NCBI RefSeq assembly: GCF_963678635.1
Contig: NC_087063.1
Location: forward strand, 39,200,759-39,264,758
From: Symsagittifera roscoffensis
Taxonomy: Eukaryota; Xenacoelomorpha; Acoela; Convolutidae
Direction: 5' to 3'
Length of the DNA: 64,000 nucleotides
The translations under genes and the position numbers were made by a program. Numbering within the stretch: the first letter of the stretch is position 1; each line of letters starts with the position of its first letter. Under the pieces are notes generated by a model. That model saw only the letters and a list, made by a program, of their open reading frames with translations, made no database searches and was not told the DNA's origin. Below are positions 36,330 to 45,901 of this stretch, in pieces.

Positions 36330-36740
36330 CTCAAGAACTTCGCCGTACATAAAGACACGTACATCAGGATCGTTTGCGATGCAAGCCAATATGGCCTGGA
36401 GGCCTCACTGAAACAAATCAGCTCCGAGGGCTGGAGACACATCTCGTTTTCTTATCGGTTTCCAAACGCGGCGGAAAAAGTGTTCTTCAAAAAACTGGAA
36501 ATATAAGCAGTCGTATGGAGAGTTGAAAATTTAAGAAATTATATTTTTGGTAGACCTTATACAGTTGTGACAGATCATAAAACGATGGTAACATTGCTAA
36601 TCGGAAATAACAAGAGAAAAAATTTTATGTTCACTTAGCCGACTCGGTGAATCGATAGAACACTTTCGTTTGATTTCACAATTGATGTCGAGGGAAAAAA
36701 CTGGACTGGCCGATAATTTATCAAGGCAAACCTTTGGTGA
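36330..36740 (+). pseudogene. pol: RNase H of second Ty3 element, broken
   Basis: The frame to 36506 reads RIVCDASQYGLEASLKQ, the usual first catalytic Asp of a Ty3 RNase H, and WRHISFSYRFPNAAEKVF. After a stop, AVVWRVENLRNY and TVVTDHKTM follow, with the conserved TDHK. The end near 36700 has GLADNLSRQTFGDA, the typical ADxLSR-like end of the domain. Stops make it a relic. Confidence 0.75.
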
Positions 36741-37279
36741 CGCATTGTGTATCAGCGTGTATGACAATACATTTACGGTTGCTAAAACACATTTGATACG
36801 CAATTTCTCAGTTAGTTCAAATGAAAAATCACCGCTGGTTAGAAACTCAGTTCAAGCCTAAACAAATTTCATCCAATCGCAATGCATTATGAAAATAAGA
36901 AGCAAAAATTCCTTTGGATGGGGCGACAAATCACCGGCTAAAACGTTGACCAATCAGAAGGTTGTAATTTGCCTATCAGAGTGCAATGATTGAACAGACG
37001 CTAAATTAGTCAAACCTATCGCTGAGTGCAAACTACGTGAGTCGAAAATTCAATACCTTCCAAGCATTAAAGTTTTCCCAATGATGAGTACTAACAACCA
37101 GAAATTAAGAGTGGGAGTAGCAGTAAGATCGAGGTGGTTGACGCCTAACTGGGAACGTGGTGATGAGCGTTATCCCACGCGATTGTTAGACAATCTAAAA
37201 AAGCGAATCATTACCAGAACTGTTCAGCCTCAAGGTAACTGAAGCCAACTATTAGGGAGACCCGCAGATGAAAACTGTC

Positions 37280-38190
37280 TTGAAAATGTCGGCCGAAAAC
37301 ACTCGAACTGGATCGAAGAGTCAGGGCAATGAGAGCTTACCTATGCCAACATATGATTAATTTCCATGTGAAAGAAAACTGTCAATAGGAGATACAGTTT
37401 CCATCATGGACGGGAGAACATGTTCAACGCGGCCCGCGACGTATGGTTTCCGTAATTTGGTGGCAGCCACCGACGGATGCCAGGAGTGCATAGCCGCTTA
37501 TAAAAGTGTAAGACCGGTGTGCGCTAAAGGTGACATGAAGAAAGTATATGAACCGAGGGAGCCAAATGAGTGCGTACAGCTCAACTTTTGGTGACCGATG
37601 AAGGACTCGAAAAAAATTGGACAAACAGATCCTTGTTGCAGTAGTCCGTTTTTTACGGTGGCCGTCGGCTATGATCTGCAATAATAAGAAAACAGATAAC
37701 GGTTTAAAACTTGTAAAAAGTGACATATCTCATCTTGGTCTAGTTTTACGTAAAAGCACTAAGTTCGTTTTGTAATAACGAAGGAATTGATTGCCGGTTA
37801 ATGACCACAGAGCCACGGGCTGCATAGAACGTACCATAGGTAGTTTAAAGAGTTTTGTCCTATATTATGCAACAGGAAAAGATCACGGAAAGCTCGAAAC
37901 AATGGTGGAACGCGAATTGAGCGCTCTCACAATTGCACCGAAAACTACACCAAAAAAACTCGCCAATCGAGGCCCATCATGGTCGAGGGACCAATGCGGT
38001 CCTGAGGAACCTTACAAAAAAACCATCACTACAAAACCTAAATTTAAAGAAGTGTTGCGAAAAAAACCTTCCTGTTCAGACAACGAAGATTCACGCGCTA
38101 ACCGTATGCTCTATCCGACTCAGATCAACTGCAACGCGATATCGGACGATGAGTACGACGTGGAGCTCATAAATCACACTCGGAAATGAA
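37280..38190 (+). pseudogene. pol: Integrase of second Ty3 element, broken
   Basis: The zinc-binding part is recognisable by CQECIAAYKSVRPVCAKGD near 37470-37530. The core begins at EPNECVQLNFWGP-like sequence (Asp of the D,D35E triad is Asn here) and continues with LVAVVRFLRWPSA. The frame 37791-38189 carries VNDHRATGCIERTIGSLK, the region of the catalytic Glu, and a charged C-terminus. Two or more frame breaks and the lost first Asp make it inactive. Confidence 0.7.
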
Positions 38191-38294
38191 CCGAACATCA
38201 ACTGGTAATTAGGCACATTTACACAAGGGACTCCAAGGGCCAATTCGGCCAATTCGGGCTTCCAAATTGGCCAATTCGGGGGCCAATCGAAAAT

Positions 38295-39324
38295 ACCTAG
38301 CAGGAGGACGGAACTATTGTATAAAGAAAAAACGACCGGAACAAAAGATATAGATTGTTAAATAAGAAGGTCATAGAAGGGTCTAAGCACAATTTGACAC
38401 TAAAAAACGGGCCTGTACTTAGGCAAAATGGCGTCGCGGAAAAACGAATACGTGCGCTGATGTCGTCGTTCGCAGAACAGTGCCCAAAACCGCCAAAAAT
38501 TGAAGACTTAAGACACAAATTAGACATGGAACGTCACTCCAAGCCGAATAAAACCAAGCCTACGACGATAAGTCAGCGAAGGGCGAAATCTCGAAACGGG
38601 ATAAAGAAGACTAAACAGACAGACTCAGAATCTGAGACTCAGCCAACGATGTTGCCCAAAAAATCCGACGGAGAGATATGGCCTAGCCTACGGATACGCA
38701 AAACACAGCTATGATCATTCCAGCGGAGTTGGACGCAAATGTAACGGCTCTTAAGGAGATAGCGTGAAGGGCACCAGATGCTATCATCGACAACGCGGAC
38801 ACGAGCGCTTGGCGGCATAGATAAAGACGGGAAGACCGCGAAAACAGCGGCTATTGTCCTACTCGTGCCAGGTCTCCTAGGATTCTAAGGAAACAGCGTA
38901 AAGCAAAAGTAACGCAAAAGCACGGGAAAAGGATACGAATGATGATCAGCTCACTTTACAGGTCAGGCGGATAACTGAAGCCGAAAATTTAAAAATTTAT
39001 TCCCAGGGAGAGGGTTGACCATTGATCTAAAATTCAAATGCATTTTGTTTTGTGCAACTGAATTACAATTTCAAATTAGTTAAACTAGAAGAAAGGTCAG
39101 ATATGCATGTTTCGTATGAACAATTTGAGTTTGATTTGGCTTTATGTGAGCTTGTTGATTGTCGTTCTTGGAGTTGTCTGTGGTTTCGGATTGATTGAAG
39201 CAGTACCTGCCATTTTGTCACTGAGTGTTCTTTTGTTCTAAACTGTTGAAGTTATTGATGATTAAGTTACAGTTGGAGACATTCTTTAATTCTGAATTAA
39301 AATACCAAAAAATCACTTTTCACA
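38295..39324 (+). repeat. 3' LTR of second Ty3 element
   Basis: Counterpart of 32850-33972, ending AATCACTTTTCACA at 39324. Just upstream is a tandem of GGGCCAATTCGG-type phrases (38236-38285). The right flank is a MITE that has lost its first bases, so the element inserted in or at the end of a MITE. Confidence 0.7.
38355..38714 (+). CDS. Open frame inside the LTR of the second Ty3 element
   Basis: 119 codons without a stop: VIEGSKHNLTLKNG, then NGVAEKRIRALMSSFAEQ, PPKIEDLRHKLDMER and a long basic, Ser-rich end with SQRRAKSRNGIKK. The 5' LTR has the same frame at about 32925 to 33366 with one nonsense change (33021 region), an insertion and a divergent end. I do not recognise the protein. 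It could be an LTR-encoded accessory protein, a fragment of the start of Gag caught in both repeats, or chance. The ATG choice is uncertain. Confidence 0.35.
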   Translation: MLNKKVIEGSKHNLTLKNGPVLRQNGVAEKRIRALMSSFAEQCPKPPKIEDLRHKLDMERHSKPNKTKPTTISQRRAKSRNGIKKTKQTDSESETQPTMLPKKSDGEIWPSLRIRKTQL

Positions 39325-39326
39325 CT

Positions 39327-39543
39327 CTTTTAAACTCCTCCCCCACATTTTAAATTTCGATTTTTCAGTAGTTTTACGTGTTACTCTGGCTGAATGAGTG
39401 ATGTTCCAAAGTAAAATATGAAGAACACATGTGTTTACAATAGTTACTTTTCTCATTATGCAAAAGTTCATTAGATTGCGACAAACGCAAATTGGTGTTT
39501 TAAAATGAAAATCAAATGTGGGAGGAAGGGAGTGGAAAAGGGC
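39327..39543 (-). mobile_element. hAT-like MITE copy 8, cut by the LTR element
   Basis: Interior as in copies 2 and 6: GTTTTACGTGTTACTCTGGC, AAAATATGAAGAACACATG, TTTACAATAGTTACTTTTC. The right end is GGGAGTGGAAAAGGGCC; the left end begins CTCTTTTAAACTCCTCCCCC, immediately after the 3' LTR. Confidence 0.65.
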
Positions 39544-40079
39544 CATATGTTTTTTTTTACAATTGAAGTATTGCGATTTCATGATAGAATGCAAAACTGC
39601 AAAAAAAACTATTTGTTCGAAACTCCCCAAAATTAATCGTTGTTTCCTTGCTAGACTTGAGGATGATTAACTGTTAAAACTTGCTCAATTAGACTTTAAT
39701 TATCATGACAGTTTAAGGGTGATTATATTTTTTTTAATATAAATGGTCATTCTGCCTAACCTTTATAATTAATTCCTCGTTCACACATAAAATTGAGGGA
39801 AGAAGTTGGGGGAAGAGATATTTGAGAGATATCCACAATCAGGCCCCCCTTCCCCTGCAGTTTTTATACAGCTAATTTTATTTTTTTTTCCGGATTTTTT
39901 TTCCAATTTTTGATCCCCCTAGAACATTACTATTCAAAATGTTAATATTTCTTAATACTAGAAATACTGAAAAAATGGTTCACTTGTGATTTAAGATCAG
40001 AACATTAGAAGTCATTTTCAATAGTTTTTTTTTTCGAAATCAAATTTTAAAAAAATAAGAGAAGGAACTGAAAAAATAG

Positions 40080-40660
40080 CCTTTTTTCTAATGGGATCAA
40101 TGCGTGGGCGGGAGATAGCTGAGTAGGTACTTGAAACATGTTTATAACCACTTGAAAATAGTTTGAATGACATGAAATCATAAACCATATTTTCCAACGA
40201 CTGTGGAAAGCCAAAGTTTACAATATCAAAGCTCAAAAGTTTCATTCAAATAGAAAAAAGAATAAATAAATCAGGCATAAAAAGCGACTTTTTTCTTTCT
40301 TAAAATGACAAAAAGCTTTTGCGTACAATATTAGGGTGCTGCGGAGAACCGTTTTTGATATTCAGATACAAGGCTAGAGCACCAACCCTGGTAAATCGCT
40401 TTCCTCGATGAGGCTATGGTCGCCTATACAAAAATTTGCAAAAAAAAATTTTCATAAATTTCGAGTTTTTTTTTCAAAATTTTTCTCAATACTCATGTAA
40501 AAAAAATCTTCAGTCGGTCAAATGATTGCGTGCTATAAACAAAACATCCATCTACTTCCGTTTCCTGACGTCTTTTTGAAGAATTAATTCGTTTTTGCTG
40601 GGGGGGGTGGAGATAGCTCAATTGGTCATTACGGGGGGGGAGATTGCTCAATTAATCCTT
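40080..40660 (+). repeat. tRNA-like A-box fragments
   Basis: Three pieces resemble a tRNA start: GGGCGGGAGATAGCTGAGTA (40104), GGTGGAGATAGCTCAATTGG (about 40606) and GGGGAGATTGCTCAATTAAT (about 40637). No complete tRNA can be folded. They are probably SINE heads. Confidence 0.35.
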
Positions 40661-40739
40661 CTAATGTTTATGAAAGATAGTTTGTAAGTTAAAAGCTGTT
40701 TCCCTGTCTCCTCCCCTCCCCCTCCCCCTGTTTTCATAT

Positions 40740-40953
40740 GGGCTCTTTTCCCGTTTCCCGCCCTTTTCTAACACGATAGTTTCCAAGTAAGAAAAGTGTG
40801 CAAACCTGTTCATTTGTTCACGTCGTCATGTTTTATGACATCAAAACGCTTTCTGAAAAGCCCGCTGTTTTATGACATCAAAAAGCTTCAACAGTTGCTA
40901 ATTGTAACCTTGAAAGGGTTTTTTGAAAGAGGTGGGAAACTGGAAGAGAGCCC
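40740..40953 (+). mobile_element. hAT-like MITE copy 9
   Basis: Ends GGGCTCTTTTCCCGTTTCCC and GTGGGAAACTGGAAGAGAGCCC. A TTTTATGACATCAAAA phrase is repeated inside. No clear 8-bp duplication. Length 214 bp. Confidence 0.7.
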
Positions 40954-41032
40954 ATTAAATTACTTCGTTAATCATCAATTTCTCCAATACATTTTCGTAG
41001 AAGCAAGGATTAATCTGTAAAGTTATACTTCA

Positions 41033-41167
41033 GGTGGGGCAAACGGTAGATGAGCCAAAACGGTTATAACCTTTCTGATTTTTAGTGTCGGAACAATCTG
41101 TGCCAGCCTAACAAAAATTAACACTTTGTATTCTTTAGAGGTGGGGCTCTTCTACCGTCCCCCATCA
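41033..41167. mobile_element. Second small MITE family
   Basis: A 135-bp unit with inverted ends: GGGGCAAACGGTAGATGAGCC on the left and the complement of GGGGGACGGTAGAAGAGCCC on the right. Distinct from the hAT-like family. Only one copy seen. Confidence 0.5.
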
Positions 41168-41730
41168 GATGTAAACATCAGTTTTTAGGAATTTTTTGGC
41201 GTCTCTTCGATTTTATGAGATCGATGTTTTTATGAACGTATTTGCAGTTGCGTAATTATTTCACAGGCTAATTTGTCATAACATTTGAAAGACTTCAACA
41301 AAAAATGAGAAAATAAAACATTGTGGATGGGGGAAGAAAAACGGTTAAAGCGCAAAAGTAGGAACTTGTTTTCAGAGTTGTAATGGTTGTCTTCAGTGAC
41401 AAAAGTTTACTTAAAAAAATATCTATCTATTTCATTTGATTTTTCCCTCTTTAGCTAATTTTCCCCAAAAAAAGCAATCCACAAACTAAACATCGACTTC
41501 ATCAACAAAATAGATTAATAGCATGAGAATCAATCATGATTGACACATTTCGACAGCTGCTTAAATTCGAAATGATAGAGTAGAGGCAAAAAACCATAGA
41601 TCCAAATAATTTCTATTTAAGTTCAATAGATTAGGTTTTTTGTATTTTTATTTTCCTAAAAATTCAGCTAACTATTACAAATTAAATGTATTCTCATCTC
41701 GTTACACCTTTCTTCTTTTTTCGACAAGAT

Positions 41731-42000
41731 CTGTCGGTTTAAGTGGTGGTGAAGTGGTTACGTCTCTGCTTCTCAAATGAAAGGTCGGATGTTCGAGGAA
41801 CCTGCGACCTTTCATGCTCGAGGAGCATCCGATCTTTCGAGGAACATCCGAAAAAAAGTTAACCAAAAAACCCAGGAAAATAACCAAAAACTGCATGTAG
41901 TTCTTAAGAAGGGGCACAACAACGGTTCGCCGTGATGATCTGTACAGCACGTATGTTGGTATTTTTCCTCGTGGATAACTAGTCTTAATAGTATAAGATC
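41731..42000 (+). mobile_element. tRNA-derived SINE copy with rearranged head
   Basis: GTGGTGGTGAAGTGGTTACGTC matches the head of the SINE at 26745. Then GAAAGGTCGG and its complement CCGACCTTT-like pieces occur twice, giving a local hairpin. The tail, AAAATAACCAAAAACTGCAT and GGTTCGCCGTGATGATCTGT, is followed by CCTCGTGGATAACTAGTC. Confidence 0.6.
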
Positions 42001-42039
42001 TCTAGTGTGTTTTGTTGCTTGAGGGTGAGGCAGCTTTAC

Positions 42040-42190
42040 CCAGCCCAGAAAAATAAACAAAAAAAATTGTATGTAGTTCTTAGGCAGGGGCCCAACGGCG
42101 GTTTGCCGTGATGATCTGTACAGCTCGTATGTTGGTAATTTTCCTCGTGGATAAATGGTCACAATAGTATAAGATCTCTGTATGGTTTTT
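42040..42190 (+). mobile_element. SINE tail, second copy in tandem
   Basis: A direct repeat of 41870-42000, offset about 172 bases: CCCAGAAAAATAAACAAAAA, TTTGCCGTGATGATCTGTAC and CCTCGTGGATAAATGGTC. The tRNA head is missing. Confidence 0.6.
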
Positions 42191-43650
42191 TTGGTTTCCT
42201 GGCATTCTTCTTGTGAAATTGCGGTTTTCTTAGTTTTCTTCAGGTTGATTTTCTTCAATTATATTTTTTTAGCTATCTTGATTGCTAATTAGAGAAAAAA
42301 CACTGAGAATGATTGAATTTAATTCCAGTTTTTATAATCTCACGTCCTTTGATTAATTTATAGGTTTTGCCTAATTATGTTTAATTAGTTTGAACAAAAA
42401 TTATTTGCAAACATTAAAGTCTGTGGTTGAAAGCATCATGCCTTATCCTCAAGAAAAATTTCTGCCGTTGTTGTTCCGACCATTGAAAATGGGTAAGAGC
42501 TTTGTATTCGGTTGTTTTTTTTTAGTTTATTTCTTTCTGTTTGCACGCAAAATCAGCTGCCACAAACAATTATTGGACAAGGTTGAGTGATATATCATAT
42601 TAAAACTTTTTTGATCGAGATTCGAATGAAACTCAAAATTTTCAAAACTTTTTTCACAGTGTCGAGAAAAACCGGTTTGAAATTTTATATTTTTGGTCTA
42701 ATTTCGAGCTAATTAGTAAGAGTAAGGTCTAGTTTTGAGCTAATCAGCCGTGTAGGCTTTCGATAGCTTAATTAATCTTAATTTAAAATTTAAACCTAAA
42801 TACTTAGTTTTACTCAAATAAAAGTACTTTTTGGAGTTTTTTAGCGCAATTTTGGGTATCAAAAACTTGAAAACTTAAAAATTTTCCGCAAAAACTTTGA
42901 AAAAAAAACTTTTTTCTTTTTTTTTTGTTTTTCTTGTCATTTTTCTTCAAAAACTGTTCTTCAACTGAACTAATTCTGCTATGACTCTCAAATATGTCCA
43001 GGTTCTTTTTTGTTCGTTCAGATCTTTTATCACAACATGCAGAAAAAAAACGACACCATTTTGAAAAAAAAAACATTATGTATTTTTTAAGACTGTGGTC
43101 AGAACATTCGGAGCTACTTGCACAGTAACCGGCTATCCTTGTTTTGTTTTAAGTTTGGATGTGTTTCGATAAAACACACAAATTTTACTTTCCGCTCATT
43201 TTTTTTCTTCTGGGTGATAAATTGAAATACTCCCTGATACTTTGCACCAAGCTGCAAAAGCTGCCGTAAATATCGCAAAAAAAGGTTTTCATCTCCATTT
43301 GTATAGAAGCTGTGTTTCAATGAATGTACAAATAACAAGCTGGTAAAAACTGCTAAATCTTTTTCTAGCTCGAAAATAGAAAACAAACTACTCAAAATTT
43401 ATATTCAGTCGTGCAAACAGATATTTGAACCCTGTACAAGTAAATTGGCGGACTTTTTTCAAATTTAATAAAATTATTTTTTTTTCAGAGAATTTAATTT
43501 ATGATTTGTTTTTGATATTTTTCACTAATTTACAAGAGAGTCCATATTTAGTTTGATTTTGTTAATTTTTCTTGTCTTTTGTAAAGACATTTGTTTGGTG
43601 AAAAACTTCGGCTAGCTTGATTGTAAAGAAACCTGTTGAACAGGAAACAG

Positions 43651-43895
43651 TCTAATCAGCCGCCTAGTCCCTACAGACGGAAGAGTGTGTTGTCGGCAGT
43701 GGATGAGAAGAAGGCCTCCAACCCCACCAACTTCAGGGAGAACAGGAAGAGTCTGCTCAAGTACAACAGACCAGAGGCATCCAATGAGCCCAACAAGAGA
43801 GTGCCCCTCTACCAGCCCAGACAGGTGTCCTCCTCCGATGACTTCAACCTGCCCAGGAGGAGTATAGTCGCATCCGAGGATGACATGCCCGCCAG
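43651..43895 (+). CDS. DNALI1: Exon 2 of DNALI1-like gene
   Basis: A GC-rich open stretch in the frame ...PPSPYRRKSVLSAVDEKK, NRKSLLKYNRPE, DDFNLPRRSIVASEDDMPA. Two phase-0 acceptors are possible, CAG at 43648-43650 or at 43657-43659, both matching the phase of exon 1. The 3' end is unusual: the only site that keeps phase with exon 3 is GCCAG followed by GCAATC, a GC donor, at 43896. A GT at about 43902 (TCT followed by GTCTTC) would leave phase 0 and break the frame. The exon is Ser-, Arg- and Pro-rich and probably unstructured. Confidence 0.65.
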
Positions 43896-44314
43896 GCAAT
43901 CTGTCTTCTCTATCTTCCCATTTTTCATATCTTTTAACCCCTTCTCCACATTAATATTTTCGTATTCATACAAAAATAATTGAACTACTTTCATTCTTCG
44001 GTCGAATGACTCTTGTGTTTCAAAATTGGAAAAGTTGAGCCATGGTTAGACCCAGTTCACATCATGCTAATTCTTTAAAAAAGACCAAAAGGATTTAACC
44101 CTTTTTCCCTCTCTTCTCTTCAAAAACCGGTGTGTGACCAAACTCTAATGTGACCAAACTATCGCGACCGAAGTAGGGTATTTCCAGACCTTCCAGACTA
44201 TGATATTTCGCTCGTGGAATCAACATAGGTGCACTTTTGAAAGCCTGCAAATAGTCGCGGTCGTCGACCCGGGTTTTAAAGCGACTTAAAAGTGAGAAAT
44301 TTGTTTGGCTTTAG

Positions 44315-44500
44315 AAGAGGCAGTGCAACTCCTCGTATGTCAGTGGTGTCCTTGAGGAGAGCCAGCTTCAAGCCACAGATGCAGAGGTTCTCACTGCCTG
44401 CCCACATGGAGTCAGGAGCTGCAGCCAGACGCAGGTCCACTGTCGTCACAGCTGGACCAGGAGACGGGGTAGACTTCAAGTCACTCATGCGGCAGAACAG
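44315..44500 (+). CDS. DNALI1: Exon 3 of DNALI1-like gene
   Basis: The acceptor is TTTGTTTGGCTTTAG at 44314. The exon starts with the third base of a codon whose first two come from exon 2, giving Arg. It reads RGSATPRMSVVSLRRASFKP, FSLPAHMESG, ARRRSTVV and ends VDFKSLMRQN plus two bases of Arg. The donor is AACAG followed by GTACGG. Phase 2 matches exon 4 exactly. Like exons 1 and 2 it carries R-R-x-S/T motifs, so the three exons look like one extended N-terminal tail. Confidence 0.75.
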
Positions 44501-44941
44501 GTACGGGTCAAGAAACTGGCGGATAATACTTAAAGCGAGAAGATATTCATTAATGTCGTTAATTAACCAGGTTTTCTATATATTTCAAAGTCGTGAAAGT
44601 TCTTTGGACTTTTAATTTCATTTAATTTCAAAGACAACCAAAATTTGAGCCTGAAAAAAATATATATTTGGATTGGTTCAACTTATTTATAGTGCTGTAA
44701 GAACTCTAGGTGTTAATGGACATCACGGTAGTTGAAGTCCAAAAAAAAACAAAAATATTACCCCCAAATGGTCGATTTTATTCGTTCCCATGGCTTCTAA
44801 AAGTCTATTCAGGTTTTCAAAGCTCTCGCGAAATTTCCTCGTTACTGGCAGAAATGACAATTTTTAGTCACGTTCTCTCCGAATAGAGCACTTTTTGCTC
44901 TCCTAGTTTGAAACTCGACACTGTTTTTTTTGTATTATTAG

Positions 44942-45194
44942 GTCTCTGTCGGTCGGAGCACAACCGAGACTGGGAAAGGGCTCTCTGGGAGAGTTCCTCC
45001 CTCTTAAGAAGTGGGAAGTGGAGAAGAAGCTGTACGTGCAGGAGCCCTCGACTGTGCCTGCCACCCGAATGGACATCGAAACCCTGCAGGAGGACTTCGA
45101 CTCCAAACTGAGGGACCAGGGGGCCAGGGAGACTGGCATCTGTCCAGTCAGAAGGGCCATCTACGACCAGTGTTTCGACGAAATCATCAGAGAG
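44942..45194 (+). CDS. DNALI1: Exon 4 of DNALI1-like gene (conserved core)
   Basis: The acceptor TTTTTTTTGTATTATTAG is at 44941. The exon reads LGKGSLGEFLPLKKWEVEKK, then ATRMDIETLQEDFDSKL, and the family signature RETGICPVRR with YDQCFDEIIRE. In other animals the same signature marks the axonemal dynein light intermediate chain p28 (DNALI1), which binds inner-arm dynein heavy chains with actin in cilia and flagella. The donor is GAG followed by GTTTGG, phase 0. The match to the family is strong. Confidence 0.93.
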
Positions 45195-45294
45195 GTTTGG
45201 CTATTATCTATCCTTGTGCAGTCAATAAATGATCTTTGAAACTCATACTAAGAGACTCTTTGATTCCAAGAGACTTTTTGACGCTTCGTTTCAG

Positions 45295-45387
45295 GTGTCA
45301 ATCAACTGTGCAGAAAGGGGAGTTTTACTAACTAGAGTGAAGGACGAGGCCAGAATGACCATGCATGAGTTCGAGACACTCTACCAA
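45295..45387 (+). CDS. DNALI1: Exon 5 of DNALI1-like gene
   Basis: After TTTCAG the exon reads VSINCAERGVLLTRVKDEAR and MTMHEFETLYQ, the centre of the p28 family (INCAERG is nearly invariant). The donor is CAA followed by GTAATA, phase 0. The intron between exons 4 and 5 is 100 bases. The end of the exon differs from vertebrate chains (HEFETLYQ for AAYQTLYE), so the protein is diverged but clearly of the family. Confidence 0.93.
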
Positions 45388-45575
45388 GTAATAAGGCTAT
45401 AAACTCAAATCGAAACACAGGAGTTCAATCTCACCACGAAGAAAAAAACAGCAGTTCATGCCAATTAGCGGACTCCAATTAAAAACTACGGAAAAAGAAA
45501 CGAGTTGATGGGTAACATAGGGCCTGATTCGGTCCTAAATAATCTTATCAAAAGATTGCTTGTGTGTTGATTTAG

Positions 45576-45685
45576 AGTAGTATCGGGTATGGGATGCGCA
45601 AGGCATTGAGTGGGGAGCAGGAGTCAGAGGATGTGCAGGATGAGATAGAGCAGCTGCAGAGAGAGGTGGATCAGCTCAAACACAA
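45576..45685 (+). CDS. DNALI1: Exon 6 of DNALI1-like gene, start of coiled coil
   Basis: After GATTTAG the exon reads SSIGYGMRKALSGEQ, the conserved end of the core, then EDVQDEIEQLQREVDQLKH, a heptad pattern that begins the C-terminal coiled coil. The donor is CACAA followed by GTGAGT, phase 2; reading on would hit TGA at 45687. Family members continue about 60 residues further, so at least one more exon is needed. None is visible before the large LTR element that starts at 45902. The rest lies beyond the window or has been lost. Confidence 0.92.
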
Positions 45686-45901
45686 GTGAGTCAACATAAT
45701 TCAGCAGCAGCGAGCACAACAATCCCAGTTTTCTATTTTTCTCATTTTAAATTCAGCGGGTCACAAATTCAGATATTCAAGTTTTTGGTTCGAAAATTTT
45801 GTTTTAAAAATCAAAGTTCAGAAAAATCTCATGTTCGAAAAACGAATGAAACTATCTAAAAATGTGAAACTGTAGCCATTGCAATCAAAGACACTTGGTT
45901 G

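Larger units (their letters stand above)
27319..43650 (+). other. Large intron 1, filled with mobile elements
   Basis: If exon 1 is right, this intron is about 16.3 kb, against 100 to 440 bases for the other introns of the gene. It holds eight or more hAT-like MITEs, a 6.5 kb decayed Ty3 element, SINE pieces and small repeats. Stretches without a named feature (about 29480-31130, 31300-32100, 39560-40080, 41170-41700 and 42200-43600) are AT-rich with no coding-like frame. Confidence 0.5.

Noticed and set aside
43685-43867. A 60-codon Pro- and Arg-rich frame overlapping exon 2
   Set aside because: It is the shifted frame of a GC-rich exon; the other frame joins in phase with exons 1 and 3.
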